Source: Tetrahymena elliotti 4EA (taxonomy: Eukaryota > Ciliophora > Oligohymenophorea > Hymenostomatida > Tetrahymenidae). Taken from it: 64,000 nt of DNA. Positions 25,501-38,819 of this stretch are shown one piece after another. The translations under genes were made by a program, and so were the position numbers. The notes beneath the pieces are model-generated. The model saw only the letters and a program-made list of their open reading frames with translations, did no database searches and was not told the origin of the DNA. The stretch is from contig JH720395.1 in assembly GCA_000231825.2 (NCBI GenBank), positions 16,179 through 80,178 on the forward strand. The letters are read 5' to 3'. Within the stretch, counting starts at the first letter, position 1. Each line of letters opens with the position of its first letter.

Positions 25501-27395
25501 ATAATATTCAAGTACAAGGAGCTACACAAATTGCTTTAGGTTTACAAAAGTTAAAGAATATCAAAAATTTTAATCTATATCTTGGTTCTAATAATATTTA
25601 AGATGAAGGAGCCTCATAAATTGCTGAGGTTTTAGGAAAACTAAATTAAATTACAGAATTATATCTGAGTTTGAGAGACAATAAAATTGAAACAGAAGGA
25701 GCTAAATAGATTGGTTTAGCTTTAGAAAAATTAAATAATATAACTAACATAACACTAGATTTTGATGATAATAAGATTAAAGAAGAAGGAACTAAATAAT
25801 TTTGCTTAGCATTAGAAAAATTAAAAAATATCTCTTATTTGACACTTGGCTTATAAAATAATAATATTCAAGCACAAGGAGCTACACAAATTTCTTTAGC
25901 TTTAGAAAAATTAAAGAATATCAAAAATTTAAATCTATATCTTGGTTCTAATAATATTTAAACCTAAGGAGCATCATAAATTGCTTTGGTTTTAAGAAAA
26001 CTAAATTAAATTACACAATTAAATCTGGGCTTGAGAGACAATAAAATTGAAACAGAAGGAGCTAAATAGATTGGTTTAGCTCTAGAAAAATTAGATAAAA
26101 TAACTAACTTAAAACTTGGTTTTTATAATAATAATATTTAAGTAGAAGGAGCTACACAAATTTGTTCAGCTTTAAGAAAATTAAAGAATATCAAAAATTT
26201 AGTTCTTAATCTTAGTTCTAATAATATTTAAGATGAAGGAGCCTCATAAATTGCTTAGGTTGTAGGAAAATTAAATTAAATTACACAATTAAATCTTGGT
26301 CTTCTTTAGAATAAAATTGAAGCAGAAGGAGCTCAATAGATTGGTTTAGCTTTAGAAAAATTAGAGAATATTACTAACTTAGCACTAGAGTTTGATGATA
26401 ATAAGATTTAAGAGGAAGGAGCTAAATAGATTGGTTTAGCTTTACAAAAGTTAAAGGATATCAAAATTTTATCTCTTTTACTTGGTTCTAATAATATTTA
26501 AGATGAAGGAGCTAAATAAATTAGTTTAGCTTTAGAAAAATTAGATAAAATAACTAACTTAACACTTGGTTTTGCAAATAATAATATTGAAGCAGAAGGA
26601 GCTAAATAAATTAATTTAGCTTTACAAAAATTAAAGAATATCAAAAATTTAACTCTATATCTTGGTTCTAATAATATTTAAGATGAAGGGGCCTCATAAA
26701 CTGCTTTGATTTTAGGAAAATTAAATTAAATTACTCAATTAAATCTTGGTCTTCCTTAGAATAATATTGAAGCAGAAGGAGCTAAACAGATTGGTTTAGC
26801 CTTAGAACAATTAGAGAATATTTCTCATTTAGAACTTAATTTTTATAAGAATAATATCCAAGGACAAGGAGTTTCACAAATTGCAACAGCTTTACAAAAA
26901 TTAAGCAATATTAAAAATTTAGCTCTAAATCTTAATTCTAATACAATTTAAGATGAAGGAATCTCATAAATTGCTTAATCTTTTGGAAATTTAAAAAATA
27001 TTAAAAATTTAAAACTTTTCCTTCAAGATAACAACATTAAGATTTTAGGAGTAAAGATAGTTTTTGAAGCTTTAGAAAAATGTTAAAATATGTCTGATTT
27101 AACTCTATGTTTAGGTGGAAATAAAATAAAAGGAGAAATAGAAGAATACGAATACATTTCTAAATCACTAGAAAAATGCCTGAATCTAGCTAATTTAGAT
27201 TTATAACTTAATAATAGCTAAATAAGAATTGAAGAAGCTGAATACGTTGCTTTGTGTTTAGGAAAATGTCAAAATATTATGAATTTAAAACTAAATTTAA
27301 AAAATAATAATTTATCAAGAGAATAGTAGAAGATAATAAGTGATAAGATCAGAAATAGTTTAAAAAAAGCAAATAAATTAGAAATACTAATGTGA
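22599..27395 (+). CDS. Giant leucine-rich-repeat protein (RNase-inhibitor-like LRRs)
   Basis: Four exons, 22599-22697, 22763-23130, 23301-23389 and 23497-27395: 4455 nt, 1484 residues. The introns (65, 170 and 107 nt) keep the frame; the first has an unusual GTCATA donor, so the exact N-terminus is the weakest part. Residues about 1-370 are a non-repetitive, helix-rich region (IPSLQSCPEASEAYYLF..., GWPILEDSMIYNQLKSM...) that I do not recognise. Residues about 370-1,460 are some 35 leucine-rich repeats of 30 residues with pattern NNIQDEGASQIAxxLxKLxxI and xxLxLxL, the ribonuclease-inhibitor/NLR class. Units stay in exact 90-nt register for over 3 kb, and there is a higher-order alternation of repeat types. 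The last repeats are more diverged and end ...ANKLEILM. No membrane span or signal peptide seen. Expected role: solenoid protein-binding scaffold; partner unknown. Confidence 0.9.
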
Positions 27396-28297
27396 TAATA
27401 ATAATAAATACTTTTATATTTCAGATAATGTAAAATTAAGATTTTTATATAAATGAAAAAAAATTTAAAGAATGATGAATTCTACTTATTTATGTTTATT
27501 AATTATTTTAGTTTTGTTTATTTTTTTATATTTTTAAAATAATTTTAAATATTTTTTAAAAGTGATGTCTTTATTTAAAATATATAAAAGAAATTTAAAA
27601 TAAATTTACTTTGAAACATAAAAATAGATTGATAAAATATTATGCTATCCTATTTTTAAAAAAATAATATTACAAAAATGACAAAAAAAACTCTTTCTCT
27701 GTAATAAAGTAATAAAGAATGTAATAAAGAAGAAATAAAAATACTAAATGTGATACTCTGTTTTAAAAATAATAATATTAAAAAATATGATTGACTGGAA
27801 ATCTTACAAATGAATAAATAAATAAATAATTAGTTAATTAAATTGAGTTGGTTTAAGCTAACAAATATTCGTTAAAAAGTATACGGTGCAATTGATTATT
27901 ATTTTGCAAAGTCATTCATTTGATTATTTATTGATTAGCATAGATTTTGAAAGAAGAATTAGATTCAAATAGGATTTTGAAAAATTAGTTAGTAATTTTA
28001 ATTAAAAAAGGTACTATTTATTTTGTCAATTGAAAATCATGGATTTCAAGCAAACAAACAGCTAAAATAGCCAATTTAATACTTTAACTAGCAATATGGC
28101 TAAAATGAATTAGACTTAATAGTTATCATCTATACGTCCTTATTAGAAATTAAGCAGAAATTAGCAAATAAGGAATCAGAGTGACATAGTTTAGTTTGAG
28201 TCTCCACCTGCATTTACTGATTATTCTCACAAATAAAATGGAATAGTAAAACCTTTGAATAAAGCAAGTTTAATAAGTAATTTGTTAAAATCATTTT
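26960..28297 (+). repeat. Source copy of the LRR 3'-end segmental duplication
   Basis: The end of the LRR coding region plus about 900 bp of downstream DNA is repeated in degraded form at about 20,288-21,565 in the same orientation. This copy keeps the intact reading frame, so it is taken as the original. Confidence 0.8.
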
Positions 28298-28397
28298 TAA
28301 AAATATGCAAATTAGTCCCCTTTCATGTCAAATACTTCTAACTAGCAAAATGAAAAAAAGCAAGTTTCTTTGAATTTGAATAATTAGATCTTGCAAG

Positions 28398-31300
28398 ATG
28401 TTAGCAATAAATCATCTTATAAGGTAATCATAAATTAGCAACATTACAATTTTAAACAAGATTTTGTGAATTAAAAATTGTTAAGTCTCCAAGGTAGAAT
28501 TCACATACTGCACCATCTAGTCCTATTAAGCCAATTTTGGTCAAGAAAACAGCACCAAAAAAGTCTATTGTTGAATTCAACGTAACCATGAACAAATTAG
28601 AAGGTAATAAAAATGCATAAATGTTATTGAATATACTTTTAATGTAAGAGTCTAATTAGTTTTTTGAAATATTTAAAATAATAGAAAAGGAGATTGCTAA
28701 TGAAAATGACTTATCAAATGTGCACTTTTCATTAAACTCAAATTAGGATTTAGATTAATGCACTTCAAGCAGGACAAATACAACTCACAAAAAATCTGCT
28801 CAAGAAACTGTAAATGAAAGTTTATATTAGCTAAGAGAAGAGATGAGGCCTCCATAGATGAAGCCAATAGTGTATCCTATAGTGATGGAAAAAGATAATC
28901 CTAATATGAAAATAATATTACCATTTGAGACAAAAGATAAACGTAAATGCATTTAATAACATAACATAAATAAAAACATATTTCAATAGAATTTTATTTT
29001 TAAATAATAAATTTTGTTTATTTATTTGAAAATAGCATTTTAAGTAACTTGTGATTCTCATAGAAATACAAAAGGGTCACCTAGGAATTTAAGAGATTAA
29101 AATGATTCATAATTAGAGGATATCTATTTGTTAGAGAGATATTCATAGGATAATAGGCTTATTAATAAGTTGAATTTTAATAATAAGTTTTAACCCCAAA
29201 ATTAAAATATTGGGTAATAATAGAATCTAATTTATCATGGAAGGAATGATAGACAAGAATAAGAGAGAAAGAGTAGTCTTAGCAATATTAGCATGACAGC
29301 AAAAAACAATACTAGTTAGCTTATTCAAAATTATAGTTCTGAAGAATTATAATATAAATTGAATTACAGTTCAAGATATCTTCCTTCATCTAGATCAGAT
29401 TTAAATGAAAAATTAGATCCTCAAACCAAGAAAAAAATTGAACAAAATACTCCTAAATTCAATAGAAATACTACATGTGATAGTGGGCAAAGAGGTGTAA
29501 ACAACCCACACAAAGTCTTACCAATAGCACCTCTAACTTAAGAGTTTAACGTTAATAGCTAATAGGAATTTAATTATAATTATAATGATAATCCTTCTTC
29601 TTTATTGAAAAATCGTTAACCTTCACCAAACAGTACGAGTTCAGCATAAAAATATCTATTTGGAGCTGATGACAATAGCAAAATTGCTAATAGAAGCTCC
29701 AACGCTAATGAATAATTAACTGTTGATGATTTAGATTTAATGAGATAGTTTTAAATAGAAGCATATAATAATTTTATTAGCAATCCTGCTCACAACAGCG
29801 GTAGTTAGAAAAATATTATTGATTCAGCAAGAAAGAGAGATTTCTCTCCTAACACCATCATTAATACTAACTTGGAAAACAAAAGCATTATCTAAAATTC
29901 AACCATTAACCAAAACAACAATAACAATAGCAATAATAGTTAGATCAGCAATAGTAGATATTAATAGCAGTAGTATTTAACAAATACTGATGCTTAATCT
30001 ATTTATTCAGCTAATATGTAAAAATATTGTGAAGGTGATAACTTTAGTATTAATAAATAACAGTCAAAGCCATAAGAATACGTTAATTGCTCACCTTTAA
30101 AGAGTAACTAAAGTAACTTACAATTTATCCATGATAGATTAGCTAGACAAAAAGAGGTCATTATGAATAACGCTAATTTCCATTTAGAGAACTCAGGTAA
30201 TATTAAAAACAAGAGTCAGAGAATGTCGCCCTCAAAAGATCGCTTACAAATAAATACTGGAGAGAATAACACAGACGTAAGTTAAATTTCAAACATCAAA
30301 TCAAACAATAAGATTAATGATTCTGCTTCAATTCTTTCTCCTCAGAAAATGAGATCATCTAAATTAAGTCCAAAGGATAAATTGCCAGAATATTTAAAAT
30401 TCTCTAATTAGAAATCAAGCAGATCTTAGGCTCCAAATTCTTAGCTTAAAAAATGGAAAGAATAAAGCAATTCAATAGGTTGGGAAAACTCTTTAGGAGG
30501 AATGAAAAATTTGCCTAACAAAAGTAATATAATCCAAAAAATATAAAGTCCTCAATCTTCTGCATCTAAAAGAGATCTATTGGAAAAATTATTAAAAAAG
30601 AGTCCAACAAGCTAAATTCCTCAATCTCATTTAGGCTTCGAAGATACTAACATGATTCTGCCAAGTATTCCATCAGAAAATGAAATTGTAAAAAATCAAA
30701 GACACAAATCAAATTCTGATTTAATAGTAAACGAGACTACTCCAAATACTAAAATGTAATAGATTTTATATGGAAGAAACAAAGAAATCATAACCCCTAA
30801 ATCAAATTCCGTCACGCCTATCAACAAGAGTTTTAATCAAACCCCTAAAAATACATAGAGCAATAATAGAAATAGTAATAATTATTTGAATTAACAAGAT
30901 GAAATTGAAGGAAAAAACAATAATTAATCTTATCGTTCTCCAAAAAATGCAGAAAACGTAATTTAAACTAAACAAGCAGCTATTGCTTTGATGCTTAATG
31001 ATAAAATAACTAAGAGACAGCCTTCTCCTCTAAATAAAAATTCATTTGTTCAACCTTCTCCTAGAAATAGAAATTCAGCCTTACCTTCACCTAAATAAAA
31101 ATAATAAATCAATTTAAATAGCAAAATAAATTCCATTGCTTCTTCTCCTAAAAATGTAAATGGCTCTCTTAGCAATAGAAACTATTAAGTTTCCCCAAGG
31201 AATAGCCAAATTTCTCCCAGAAGCATTTTGTAATCACCTAGAACTGGCTAAATATCTCCTCAAAACAGAACTCTTAAACCAAACAGTATCTCTAAATCAC

Positions 31301-33458
31301 CAAAAAATTATTAATCTTCTCCAAAATAATAAATTTAAATCTCTCCTAACAATTATTTAAATTACTCTCCTAAGAACCCATCAAAAACAGAAAAAGTGTT
31401 ACAATCCTCACCAAAAGCAATATACTCAACCCCAAAGCACTACTAGCATTTATCTGAAACCCCGAAGAGTAACTTAAACCAAGAAACTTAATTCAACGAA
31501 ATATATAGACAATTAAATGATACAAAAATTTAGAATAAAATAAACATGATTAAATCTTAATTGTAAACAATAAATTAATAAAATAATCAAATACTCCAAC
31601 AACATGAAAGCATGTAGTAAACTCTTTAGCAACCTTGCACATCAGCAAACTCATTTAACTCATCTCAAAATCCACCTACATAATATGACTAAAACAGATA
31701 TTAAACTCCTCAGTAATTTTATTATCCTTAAAGTGGAGCATTCAACAATTCCAACAATACTGTAACCACAACAACAGTAACCACTGTACACACCTACAAC
31801 AAAAACTCCCCTTAAAAATCTACAAGTCGTCCTCCTTTGTACTCCCCAATAAACTCTAAATATAGTGATTTAGAATTAACCAACATTCCTGCCTATGTCT
31901 AAAGCAATATATCAAATACTCCACATAACGATGATTTCTAAAGAGTAAAATAGTAGCCATCTTAAAAATTGCCATTCACTCTTGATCCCAATTAAGAATA
32001 AGTTTTTGTTAAAACTCCACAAAGTAACAGAAAATCTGAAGTAAATATTTTCTTTTAATTCTATTTTTATTTATTTAATAATATGGATAATTCTTAATAT
32101 TTAATAATTTTAATTTACTTTTAACAAATGCTGATAAATAGCTGGATACATTTTTTTAGTCCATCTTAATTGTAAATTCAAATTTTATTATTTATTTTTA
32201 TCATTATTATGATAAGTTCAATGAATAGTTTTTTGGAATTTAAATGAATTAACTAATTATTTTAATAAAATATAAGTATGATGGAGATTATGAATAAAGG
32301 AAACGTCAATCAAATAAAATTGATAACTTATACAAAAACTAAACTGCTAACAACTCACCTATGAGAAATCGCTAGGATTCTGCTATATTTGATATATAAT
32401 TCCCTAAAGATGATAATGTTTTAGATGATTAAGATATCAATAAACCTTTATCTGATTATTTTGTAGCCAGAAAAGCTCACATTGCTAAAAGACTAGAAAA
32501 CAATAAAGAATAATCAAAAGTACATATTAAAATTTTAAGTAAAATGCAAATAAAATGTAAATTTTTAAACTAAACTAGGAAAGATCAAAGTTAAAAAGTC
32601 TTACTCCAACCAATTCGAAAGAGAGATCAAAAACTAATCTTTTTGATAAAAGAAAGCAAGTCCAGCAATAATTTACTAAATAAAATTCAAGCAACATTAT
32701 GAATATCTCTGAAACTAATAGTTACTTTTTTGATACAAATAACTTGCAAAAATAATACGCTGAGCCAAATTTATCAAATAAAAGTCAATCACGATCAATA
32801 TCTCCTCTCAATTCTAAAAAAAATAATTCCAAGTAATTAATAATTAATACTTTGCTATTTCTAAAACCAATCACCATTTGAAAAAAGTTATTTTATTTTA
32901 CAAAACAAAAATAGAAGATTAATAATTTAGAGCATGAAAAATTTAAAAATATTTTATTTGATTTGAAGAATTTGAAGTATGTATGAATGTATTTTAAAAA
33001 TTTAATAAATTGTTTATAATAAATAATTAGCTCAAAACCAAACTTAAACTTAAATGATATTTCTTATATAAGCTAAGTCAGCCAAAAAAATACAGGATTA
33101 AATAAGACTCCAAGCAGTAACAGTCTATTAGATAGATTAGTTAAGGGTGAAAAGATTAAAGTAAATTAAATGAAAATTAAAAAATAGATTATTTAAGAAT
33201 AACTAAAATAATAAAGATGACAGAAAAAGAAATGAGAGAGCAAAGTAAAAGAAGATATCAAAATTTACCAGATGTTAAAAAGTAAAAAGAAGAGTAAATT
33301 AAAAATGCATCCAAATTGGAAGATTACAAAAAAAGACATGAAAAAATGAAATAATTAGATGAAGTAATTTTTAATTTTGATATTCATTGATTCTTAATAA
33401 TGTTTTATCTAAAATAAAGGTTTGGAGATAAAAAAATAGAAGCTTTTTATAAAATTGA
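28398..33458 (+). CDS. Ser/Asn/Gln-rich protein with C-terminal ALMS-like motif
   Basis: Eight exons: 28398-28423, 28494-28942, 29036-32040, 32277-32519, 32579-32832, 33031-33160, 33217-33363, 33420-33458; 4293 nt, 1430 residues. The first exon is tentative; ATG 28588 is the alternative start. Most of the protein is low-complexity Ser/Asn/Gln sequence. Around 30,890-31,500 it has a dense run of S/T-P motifs (SPRN, SPKN, SPLN, TPK and similar, about 16), likely targets of proline-directed kinases. The C-terminus carries KPLSDYFVARKAHIAKRLE and, after linkers and introns, MTEKEMREQSKRRYQNLPDV followed by KKQKEEQ...YKKRHEKMKQLDE, resembling the two halves of the ALMS motif of Alstrom-syndrome protein 1 and CEP295, which act at centrioles and basal bodies. 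A basal-body role is inference from this motif; motif identity is by eye. Confidence 0.78.
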
Positions 33459-34482
33459 AAAATATATTAAATTATTTATTGATTCTTCGACAAATTAAAA
33501 TCAAGCAAATTTTAATTAATTTTGCAAATAATTAGCTAAGAATGAATGAAATCTCTTTACAATATACCAAATTTATATAAAAATAATAAGATAATTCAAA
33601 TAAAGAAATTATTGTTTTGTTTATCATCATAGTTATATTAAAAGAACGTTGTTTTTGTTGTTGTCCATAGCAATTTATTCATTTTATTACTAATCATCAT
33701 TCTTGCCAAAAAGTATTTTTATTATTTTAGATAATCAATTTAAATTAAATAAAAAGAAAAAATTAAATTGTTTTTATTTTATATTTTAGAGAAAAAGGCT
33801 CATTTAAATTAAATAAAAAGTAAAGATAAAATTCAAAAAAAATATTTTGAATCACCTAATACAATTTAAGAAAATTCTTCAATCACTTTCTATTCTTAAA
33901 TAATAAGTTTTTTTTTTGATGTTGATTGAAAAGAGTTTTTATTTATTTTTCAATCATGGAAAATAATATTATTTCAAATTTTTTATAAATATTTTATCTT
34001 TAGAAATGTAAATATATTTTAATAGCGTAAGAGAATAAAAGATAATTAATTAATTAGACATACATTTTTTATTTTTGTTATCAATAAGATATTATTGATT
34101 TTAAATGATTTTTACTTCAAGACTTAAAAGTGTCAACTTGAATTGAAAAATCTTTAAAAAAATCATTTACTTAGAAAAATAATTTTAGAAAAAGAAAATA
34201 TGTTAAAATATATCCATCCATTTGAATTTAAAGAAAATATTCCTGATAAATAAATAAAGTTGCTTGCTAATTTAGGAAGAGATTGAATATGGTAATCAAA
34301 TAATTCTATTTAAAATTCAATAAATGATTAATTGATTGATTGATATGAAATTCAAAAAGTGAGTGATTTAAATCAACGTTCCAAAAAAAGAAATTTAAGA
34401 TTCATATTTTGAATGATAGAAGAATTAAATACAAAAAAATTAATTAAAATATTAACTTAGATATTAATTAGTTCATACATAA
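33459..34482. other. Intergenic region
   Basis: About 1 kb of AT-rich DNA between two plus-strand genes, with repeated AATAAATAAATA-like and TTGATTGATTGA-like simple sequence. No reading frame or RNA gene seen. Confidence 0.55.
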
Positions 34483-37400
34483 ATGACAGAAAAACTAAAG
34501 ACAATACCTGAAGGAATAAGTCCTTCTTCAAGTCGTTATTTGAACACAAGTGATTAATTTTCTCCTTTATTTGATCGCTAAGCAATAAGAGATAGTCAAA
34601 TCCTTGGCGAGAGAATAATGGATGCAAATATTCCTCAATTCTGCTAGAATTAGTCACCTATTCATGGCTAATCTTATAATTATCCTTCATATCAGCAACA
34701 ATTAACTTTGCAAGATTTAAAGCAAAGCAGAGTGCAATAAAATTCCCAAAATAATTTATTTATTGTCAAAAACTTTGAGAACAATTAATATGAGAAAGAA
34801 AATGAAATTTTAAAGCAAAAAATCAATGAAATCAAAGAAATTTAGTAAAGGAAGCGTACCTGCAGCACAATATAAGAATAAAAATAGAATGAAAACATAT
34901 TAGATTAATATAAGCAGTTAGCTGTCAATTACAACAATGCTCAAAACAAGATTCTTGAATTAGAAAAGTCACACAAGACTAAATCTGAAACATTAAACAA
35001 GTAGAAGGAATAAATTATAGTAAAAAATTGATATTAAAATTTATAAAATGATTGAACAATTTAGTATAAATCTAATCATTAATTGATTGATTCTTTCTAA
35101 TTAGCTAGTTTATTCTCAAATAAAAATATTGATCAAGGCATTTAACAATTTTAAATATAAATAGATGATGAGTAGAGTTATTCAGAGCAATATGGAGAAT
35201 CTAGGATTAGAAAAATTTATATAAGAAGTTAATTAAGAATCTAAAGTAAACAATGTAGAGCTTTTCACAGAATTCGCTAATATCAAGGTATCTATTTAAA
35301 AACACTCTATTAATTTTTTACACAAAATTTAAATCATCATTTAACTAACAAACAAACAAATCATTAAAAAATATTAGTCAGTTTTTATTTCAAAATAATT
35401 GATAAATTATTAACTTGATAGTTAATCATTCATTTATTTATCTTTCTAATCTCAATACATTACAATTCAAAGTAGATATTATTTCATTCATTCATTAATA
35501 AATGCTTTTTTGAATTTAAATAGAAGGGTATTCAATTTTTTTATAATTGCTATCAAATGTTAAAAAATCAAGAATTATTTTAAATTTATTTTTGAATAAT
35601 ACTTCATTTTTTAACTGCAATAAATATTTGCTTCTCACAAAAATTTTTATCATTTTAATTGTGAATTCCAGTAATGAGAAAGCCATTCAAAATCCTTGAA
35701 TTTAATTGCTTTTCTGTTTTCAAAATATAATTAACATATTTTTAAAATTAACTTTTTGTTAATATTTTGAAAATTTTATTTGACAAATGATTTTATCCTT
35801 AAAATAAAAATAATTACTCACAGTTTAATTTATTTTTAGATTAGAATAAGTTAATTTCTTAATTAATAATTAAATTTCGAAAATATTGAGTCCAGTAAAG
35901 ATTTTAATTAGAAATTAGTTTTGAAAAATATTCAATTTAATTAACCGTTATGATAATATATTTATTTGTTTACAAGATTAAGTTTTTGTGATTAAATTAA
36001 CACTATTTTTTTAAAAGATTTTAGTTGATGGGTAGAAAGTAGAAAATTAAGAATTAGAGCTAAGAATGGAATCACAAGTAGCATTGATAAATTAGATGAG
36101 GGATGAAATAGCTCATTTGAAAATTTAGAATTAGGAGAGTGTTGAATTCTCAGAGAAACTTAATGCAGAGTTAAAAACGGCAGTTGAAGCTTTGCATTTG
36201 GTTCAAGAAGAAAACTAGAAAGTTTCTTAAGACAAGGAAGCTTTGTTGGAATATTTAGAAGAACTTAAAAGCACTTATGAAAATGTTGCTAGAGATAAGG
36301 AAGAGCTTTAGGGTACAGTCAATAAGTTATAAGAAAAAATAAGTTAGCTTAAAGATAGTAACCAAAAAGATATTGAATTATTGAAATAGACAATTAAAGA
36401 TTAGCAATAAACTATTTAAGATTTAGAAAGAGAGAGAAAAACAAAAGAATTATAAGATAAGCACTCTACTTAACTTCTCAGTAACGAAATTGATACTTTA
36501 AAGAGAGAGAAAGAAAGAATCCAAACAGAGCTTAACTCTTTGTCTGTAGAAAAGAAATAATTATAACAAAACCATGATTAATTATAACAAAAGTTAGATA
36601 AAGAAAAAAAGAGCTCAGAAGGTCTCATTGAAAAATTGTAAACAAGAGAATAAAATCTTCTTACTTCTGTCAAAAATTTGGAAGAGGTTATACTCAAATT
36701 AAATAAAGAAAAAGATATTAATTCCTAGGTAGATTTCTTTCTTTACTTTCAAAATAACACAAATTTATTTTTCATAAAAAATGTCCAAAATATTTGCTCA
36801 AAACCTATTAATTTTTTATTGAGAGAAATCATTTTTTGGATTGGGTTACATTTCCTGAATTTATCTTACAATAAATCCGTCAATAATTTTTTATGATTAA
36901 ATTTGATAAAAACTTATCAATCACCAAAGTCATTTACAAAGATACTGATAAATTTGATAAAAAAAAAGTTTATCTAACAAAATCAGCATGTTAAATAAAA
37001 TTTATGAACAAACATTTAATCAATTTCATACTTAGAGTGTTCACTCTACACAAAATTTATTTTAACAATAGAATTTCAATTAAAAATTGTCAAGAATTTT
37101 TGAGTGAAGTTTTTAAGAAATAGTTTTATTGATTTGAAAATAAAAAGATCATTAAAAATTTCAATAAATTTTTGGTTATTAAAAATTTCAATAAATTTTT
37201 GGTTATTAAAAATTTCAATAAATTTTTGGTTAATAACTCTTATTTTACACAAGCATGGTAGATTTTTTTCATCTTTATTTTTTCAATAAAATTAATGAAC
37301 AAGCATTGAATAAATGTTGATAAATTTCATACTTAGAATGTTCACTCTACACAAATTCCATTTAATAAGAGAACATTAATGAACATTTTCAAAGAATTTT

Positions 37401-38819
37401 TAGAGGAAGGTTTTGAGAAATAATTGGAGTGATTTAGAAGATAAAAAAATCTTTTGAAAATCCAATAAATTTTTGATTAATGATTATTATTTTACATAAG
37501 ATGATGGATTTTTTAGAGTGGTTATGTTTAAATAAAAGCATAATTTCATAATGATCAAACATTTAATAAAGATTGAAAATTTTCATACTTAGATTCAATC
37601 TATCTATCAAAAAACAAAAGAGCATCAAGAAAAACTTGCAAAATGATTCAAATGAAATTTTTAAGAAGAAGTTGGAGTGATTTAGAAGATAAAAATCGTT
37701 GTGAAACTTAAATTTTAATTAAATTTTGTAGAAAAGGAAGTAAGAGTAAACATAAAAATACAATTTTGAAAACATAAAAATATGAGGATTAAAAAGTATT
37801 TTTTAATTAGATAAAATTATTGATATCCCAATCAAATGTATTTAAATATAAAAAGGGAAATACTGAGAAAATAGACCAATAAAAATTAAAAATACCTGAA
37901 ATTATAACCACAAATAATAAGAATTTTGAATTTAAGCGATTAATAGATTATCCACAAATTATTGGTTGATTTTTAATATTTTTAATAAAAAAATTAGATC
38001 ATAAATAAGATTAAGGACTTTGTAAGCAATAAAGAAGTTATTGGATTGATTGAGGAAATTGCAAATATTTGCAGTGAATAGATTTCTATTGAAAGAGAAA
38101 AAAATAGTATAAATGTTTAAATATTTTAGATAGAGGGTAAGATGGGAAACAAAAGTTCTGTTTAATCTTCCTTTGACCCTGAGACTTAGAAAAATAACAG
38201 AAGAAAGTTGGAAGAACTGAGAGATGCTCGTAACTAATATGAGAACAATTAATAGATTTTACAATGTAAACATAAAGCTTTGGAAAATGAACTTACATAA
38301 CTGCTTGAGCTTGAAAGAAATAAAAATATGCGCATTTAGTAATTAGAAAAAATAAACAATCACCTGAAAAACGATTTGAGTGTGTTAAAGAATGAAATTG
38401 ACATGAAAGAAATTTCTCGTAAAAACATTGAAAGCGCATATAACATTTTGTTAACTGATTACAAAAGACTTACTTAAGAACAAAAAGCACCTGGAAGAGT
38501 CAAGGATTATCTTGGTTAAAGCAGCAACGGCTCTTTATCAACCACAATGCTAACAAGAAGAAATAATTATTAGAGTAATATCAATGGATAGTGTTCCCCA
38601 TCCGAAAGTTTTAGAAAAAACAATTCAGTTTAAATCCCTTACAATATCTATGAAAATTTAGATGATCACTCTTTGATTTTAAATCAATCTTAATAATAAG
38701 GATTCGGGTGTAGAGGAAGTGCTAAAAGCAGCATGATTGGTAATGTGAACTATAATAGTTACAATCCTTCCAGCAGCACTGCAAATTTATCTAACAATAT
38801 AAAAAATAATGAATACTGA
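34483..38819 (+). CDS. Long coiled-coil protein with two very long introns
   Basis: Exons 34483-35019, 35165-35287, 36036-36728 and 37998-38819: 2175 nt, 724 residues. The N-terminal ~110 residues are Ser/Gln/Tyr-rich (GISPSSRYLNTSDQFSPLFD). Residues about 115-570 are almost continuous heptad-type coiled coil (for example LLEYLEELKSTYENVARDKE and DTLKREKERIQTELNSL). The C-terminal ~130 residues are Ser/Asn-rich and end ...STANLSNNIKNNEY. Introns 2 (748 nt) and 3 (1269 nt) are far longer than the 43-260 nt introns in most neighbouring genes; the third contains diverged tandem repeats. The acceptor of intron 2 was set at GGTAG 36031-36035 because only this keeps the coiled-coil frame. No known family recognised; cytoskeletal or structural role is a guess from the coiled coil and the adjacent ALMS-like gene. 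Confidence 0.85.
36990..37720 (+). repeat. Diverged tandem repeats inside an intron
   Basis: Within the 1269-nt intron, three diverged units of roughly 250-280 bp follow each other. Each has a TTTCATACTTAGA(A/G)TGTTCACTCTAC-like part (the third unit is degenerate) and then a ...TTTAAGAAATAG/GAGTGATTTAGAAGATAAAAA... part. The first unit also holds three perfect head-to-tail copies of an about 26-bp segment (ATTAAAAATTTCAATAAATT followed by TTTGGTT) at about 37,153-37,231. The perfect copies imply recent slippage on top of an older duplication. Confidence 0.8.

Noticed and set aside
37104..37289. Frame encoding three copies of KISINFWLL
   Set aside because: The repetition comes from the perfect 26-bp tandem repeats in an intron; there is no sign of protein selection and no continuation.
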